Assembly (NCBI GenBank): GCA_036003885.1
Contig: DASYSA010000381.1
Coordinates: forward strand, 1 to 8,602
DNA length: 8,602 nucleotides
Direction of reading: 5' to 3'
Origin: DASYSA01 sp036003885
GTDB taxonomy: Bacteria; Acidobacteriota; Blastocatellia; UBA7656
A program made the translations under genes and the position numbers. Positions 6,380 to 8,602 of the stretch are shown here, piece by piece. The first letter of the stretch is position 1. The number at the start of each line of letters is the position of its first letter. Under the pieces are notes generated by a model. That model had not been told where the DNA came from, made no database searches, and saw only the letters and a program-made list of their open reading frames with translations.

Positions 6380-6504
6380 GGTAAATTTTTTACAATACGG
6401 ATCTGTCTGCTTCTGCCAAGATGATGCAGCCAACGTCGGCCAGGCCCGGGCCCGAATCCGGCGTAGCAAGCAAGAACACAGAATTCCCACGGAGGAGCGC
6501 GACG

Positions 6505-6975
6505 ATGACAGGCAAAGTGAACCCAATTCCAGAAGGCTTCCACGCGATAACGCCCCGATTGATCGTTAGAGGGGCAGCGAACGCCATCGAGTTCTACAAG
6601 CAGGCATTCGGCGGCATTGAGCTGGCACGCTTCACTGTTCCGAGTGGCAAGATCGTAAACGCCGCCCTCAAGATCGGCGATTCGATGATCGAACTCGCCG
6701 AAGAGTCGCCGGAATGGGGCAACCTTAGCCCCCAGTCGATCGGCGGCTCAGCAGTGGTAATCTCTCTCTACGTAGAGGACGTCGATGCGGTTGCCGAGAC
6801 GGCAATCGGCGCCGGCGCGACGATGCCAATTCCGGTGAAGGATCAATTCTATGGCGATCGCTCCGGCAGACTTATCGATCCTTTCGGACACATTTGGGCC
6901 ATCTCTACACACAAGGAGGACCTGTCCGCAGAGGAGATGCAGAAGCGGGCAATTGCCCTTTTTCCGCAATCGTGA
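6505..6975 (+). CDS. single-domain VOC (PhnB/glyoxalase-like) protein, divergent active-site histidines
   Basis: A 156-residue protein, a clear paralogue of the VOC genes at 4989 and 8067 over its whole length (KVNPIPEGFHAITPRLIVRG, AIEFYKQAFGG, DQFYGDRSGRLIDPFGHIWAI, HKEDLSAEEMQKRA). Unlike its paralogues it has Asn at the position of H52 (VNAALKIGD against GHAEIEIG), and Ser replaces the H87 found in the 4989 copy (ISLYVEDVD). If those residues serve in binding or catalysis, this copy has changed its role. The start at 6505 is chosen because GGAGG (6491-6495) precedes it and the N-terminus then matches the paralogues; an ATG at 6421 would add 28 residues without similarity. The antibiotic-kinase gene follows after 43 nt, so these two probably share a transcript. 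Confidence 0.92.
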   Translation: MTGKVNPIPEGFHAITPRLIVRGAANAIEFYKQAFGGIELARFTVPSGKIVNAALKIGDSMIELAEESPEWGNLSPQSIGGSAVVISLYVEDVDAVAETAIGAGATMPIPVKDQFYGDRSGRLIDPFGHIWAISTHKEDLSAEEMQKRAIALFPQS

Positions 6976-7018
6976 GCGACCGGTGCAAACGCGCCCGAAT
7001 CGACTATCGGAAAATGGA

Positions 7019-7933
7019 ATGGATGAGACTCTTGAGCAGTTCACCCGTACGACTATCGAGATGCACGGCAGCATCGGCGCCGAATGGCTGCGCGGTTTGC
7101 CGGGCATTATCTCGGACGTGGAACGGCGTTGGTCTCTAAAGGTGCATCCCCCGTTCGGACACCTGTCATACAACTATGTTGCACCTGCGGTTCGCTCGGA
7201 TGGCACACCCGCGGTCTTGAAGGTGGGGTTTTCGAATCGTGAGCTCGAAACGGAGATCGCGGCGCTTCGCGTGTTCGATGGCCAGGGGATCGTCCGGCTA
7301 CTGGATGCTGATTCTGACCAGGGTTCGCTGCTTTTGGAGCGCCTGAAGCCGGGGACGCCGCTCTCGGACCTTAACGACGATGCAAAAGCGACCTCTATTG
7401 CTGCGCGGCTTATGTGTCAGCTTTGGAGGCCCGCACCGGAGGGGCACTTGTTTCCTTCAGTCGCTGACTGGGCATCCGGCCTGGGGAAGCTGCGGCAGCG
7501 CTTTGACGGCACTACCGGCCCTTTACCGCACCGTCTGGTCGAAGAAGCGGAGAGCAGATTTGCCGAGCTTATCAGTTCGATGGGGGCGTCGGTGCTTTTG
7601 CATGGCGACCTCCATCACGGCAATATTCTGTCGGCTGAACGGCAACCCTGGCTTGCGATTGATCCGAAAGGCGTAGTTGGGGAGCCGGCCTATGAAGTAG
7701 GCGCTCTGCTGCGCAACATTGCGCCGCAGTTAGCACTTGAATCGCAACCCGGTCGCATTCTGGCGCGGCGGGTCTACCAGTTGGCGGAGGAACTTGGGTT
7801 TGACAGGGAACGACTGCGCTCGTGGGCGTTGGCTCAAGCCGTGTTGTCAGCGTGGTGGAGTCTTGAAGATCATGGACGTGGTTGGGAGTGGGCTATATCG
7901 TGCGCGGAACTGCTAAGCCAAATAGAGGTCTGA
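7019..7933 (+). CDS. aminoglycoside/hydroxyurea antibiotic kinase, APH(6)-like
   Basis: A 304-residue kinase-fold protein of the streptomycin 6-kinase/hydroxyurea resistance family, which transfers phosphate from ATP to a hydroxyl of an antibiotic. It shows the family-typical PPFGHLSYNYVAPA (44-57), the ATP-binding lysine in AVLKVG (K68), the catalytic loop LLHGDLHHGNIL (193-204, with D197 and N202) and the metal-binding aspartate in LAIDPKGVVGEPAYEVG (D215). All key residues are present and the length is normal, so an active enzyme is likely. The substrate is uncertain: many chromosomal members have no shown resistance role. The start at 7019 is chosen because the family begins about 25 residues before LPG; the ribosome site is weak. 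It follows a VOC gene by 43 nt and is flanked by VOC genes on both sides. Confidence 0.9.
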   Translation: MDETLEQFTRTTIEMHGSIGAEWLRGLPGIISDVERRWSLKVHPPFGHLSYNYVAPAVRSDGTPAVLKVGFSNRELETEIAALRVFDGQGIVRLLDADSDQGSLLLERLKPGTPLSDLNDDAKATSIAARLMCQLWRPAPEGHLFPSVADWASGLGKLRQRFDGTTGPLPHRLVEEAESRFAELISSMGASVLLHGDLHHGNILSAERQPWLAIDPKGVVGEPAYEVGALLRNIAPQLALESQPGRILARRVYQLAEELGFDRERLRSWALAQAVLSAWWSLEDHGRGWEWAISCAELLSQIEV

Positions 7934-8040
7934 AGAAATAGATTGCACCGCCTGATCCCCAACGACATAGCTTGAAGGGAGGGCGCCGCTCCAGCAAATC
8001 GGCGCGGGCAAGAACACAAGTTGTTTACAGGAATGGAAGC

Positions 8041-8070
8041 ATGAAGACAAAGGAGAGAAGGATTCTATGA
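8041..8070 (+). other. possible nine-codon leader ORF before the last VOC gene
   Basis: ATG at 8041 opens a frame encoding MKTKERRIL, whose TGA (8068-8070) overlaps the VOC start codon as ATGA. AGGA about 9 nt before it could bind ribosomes. The arrangement would allow translational coupling, but such a short frame arises easily by chance. The rest of 7934-8066 holds only the leader sequence shared with the VOC gene at 6505. Confidence 0.2.
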
Positions 8071-8531
8071 CTGTTAAAGTGAAACCGATCCCCGAAGGCT
8101 ACCATACAGCGACGCCGTATCTGATCATCAAAGACGCGGCCAGCGCTATGGAGTTTTATAAGAAGGCATTTGGAGCAACCGAGTTGGAGCGCATCACGGA
8201 TGCCGAGGGCAAGGTGAGGCACGGAGAGATCAAGATCGGCGATTCGCCATTCATGATTACCGACGAGAGCCCGGAGTACCCGGAATGGCTCGGCCCTCTA
8301 TCCCGCGGCGGCACACCCGTGCATATCTATTTATATGTCGAAGACGTCGACGCGGTCTTCAGTCAGGCAATCGGAGCCGGCGCGAAAGAATTACTGCCGG
8401 TTAAGGATCAATTCTACGGCGACCGTTCCGGCGGAGTGACGGACCCCTACGGGCACATCTGGTACATAGCAACACGCAAAGAGGACGTGTCCCTCGAGGA
8501 GATGAAGAGGCGTGCCGCCGAGCCACATTGA
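8067..8531 (+). CDS. single-domain VOC (PhnB/glyoxalase-like) protein
   Basis: A 154-residue protein with one complete VOC domain: KVKPIPEGYHTATPYLIIKD, AMEFYKKAFGATELERI, RHGEIKIGD (H52), MITDESPEYPEW, YLYVEDVDAVFSQAIGAGA and DQFYGDRSGGVTDPYGHIWYIAT, then KEDVSLEEMKRRAA. It is closest in appearance to the copies at 4989 and 6505; with the latter it shares long DNA stretches around the DQFYGDRSG codons, which suggests a fairly recent duplication. The start at 8067 follows AAAGGAG (8049-8055) with a rather long 11-nt gap; AAGGA nearer by may also serve. The substrate is unknown. It is 133 nt after the kinase gene and may belong to the same transcript or have its own promoter. Confidence 0.92.
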   Translation: MTVKVKPIPEGYHTATPYLIIKDAASAMEFYKKAFGATELERITDAEGKVRHGEIKIGDSPFMITDESPEYPEWLGPLSRGGTPVHIYLYVEDVDAVFSQAIGAGAKELLPVKDQFYGDRSGGVTDPYGHIWYIATRKEDVSLEEMKRRAAEPH

Positions 8532-8602
8532 AGTGTTGGACCGTAGCCTCCTCGGTGCGTTTGGCATGCTCCTCCCAGTGCTATTCTTCGGCACGGTGAA
8601 CT

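Noticed and set aside
6376..6396. AT-rich TTGAGG and TACAAT near the end of the AraC gene as a promoter for the VOC gene at 6505
   Set aside because: The spacing is only 9 nt, far too short for a sigma-70 promoter.
6380..6569. C-terminal 97 residues of the unbroken AraC reading frame
   Set aside because: This is out-of-frame translation after the one-base deletion, with no AraC similarity, and it overlaps the next gene.
8512..8602. Open frame with a hydrophobic stretch (LLGAFGMLLPVLFFG) running off the right edge
   Set aside because: It could be the start of a membrane protein gene (GTG at 8533), but no ribosome binding site is visible and only about 70 nt can be read.

Overview
This window looks like a chromosomal piece of a moderately GC-rich bacterium. 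The many short intergenic repeat families (palindromic CAACCCC/GGGGTTG units and phased heptamer arrays), together with an ECF sigma factor and several PhnB-like VOC proteins, recall soil Acidobacteriota, perhaps Blastocatellia. That placement is inference from memory; no marker gene here was compared with a database.

Left part, minus strand. Positions 1-377 hold no gene, only a cluster of small palindromic repeats. Prolyl-tRNA synthetase (proS) follows on the minus strand, from 2111 down to 378, with a clear Shine-Dalgarno sequence and a plausible sigma-70 promoter. Upstream of it, a 199-residue protein of unknown function (2986 down to 2387) is bracketed by two heptanucleotide arrays. Its stop codon touches one array and its start codon touches the other. 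A third array in inverted orientation, plus two hairpins, fills the gap before the next gene.

Right part, plus strand, 3363 to 8531. Six genes lie head to tail. (1) An ECF-type sigma factor starts at TTG behind a typical ECF-like promoter. (2) Overlapping it by 8 nt is a two-domain VOC protein with a 63-residue charged helical N-terminal extension, which I suggest may be the partner or regulator of the sigma factor. (3) Next is a single-domain VOC protein. (4) An AraC-family regulator follows, broken by a one-base frameshift inside its second helix-turn-helix. (5) Then come a second single-domain VOC protein and, 43 nt later, an APH(6)/hydroxyurea-type antibiotic kinase. (6) A third single-domain VOC protein ends the series. 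The VOC copies are clearly paralogues, and two of them also share leader sequence.

Taken together the right part looks like a regulated stress or small-molecule response locus: two transcription regulators, five VOC domains and one antibiotic-kinase-like enzyme. No substrate can be read from the sequence. The most interesting candidates are the sigma factor plus VOC-fusion pair with a second internal start site, the frameshifted AraC gene, and the heptamer arrays that meet gene boundaries exactly.
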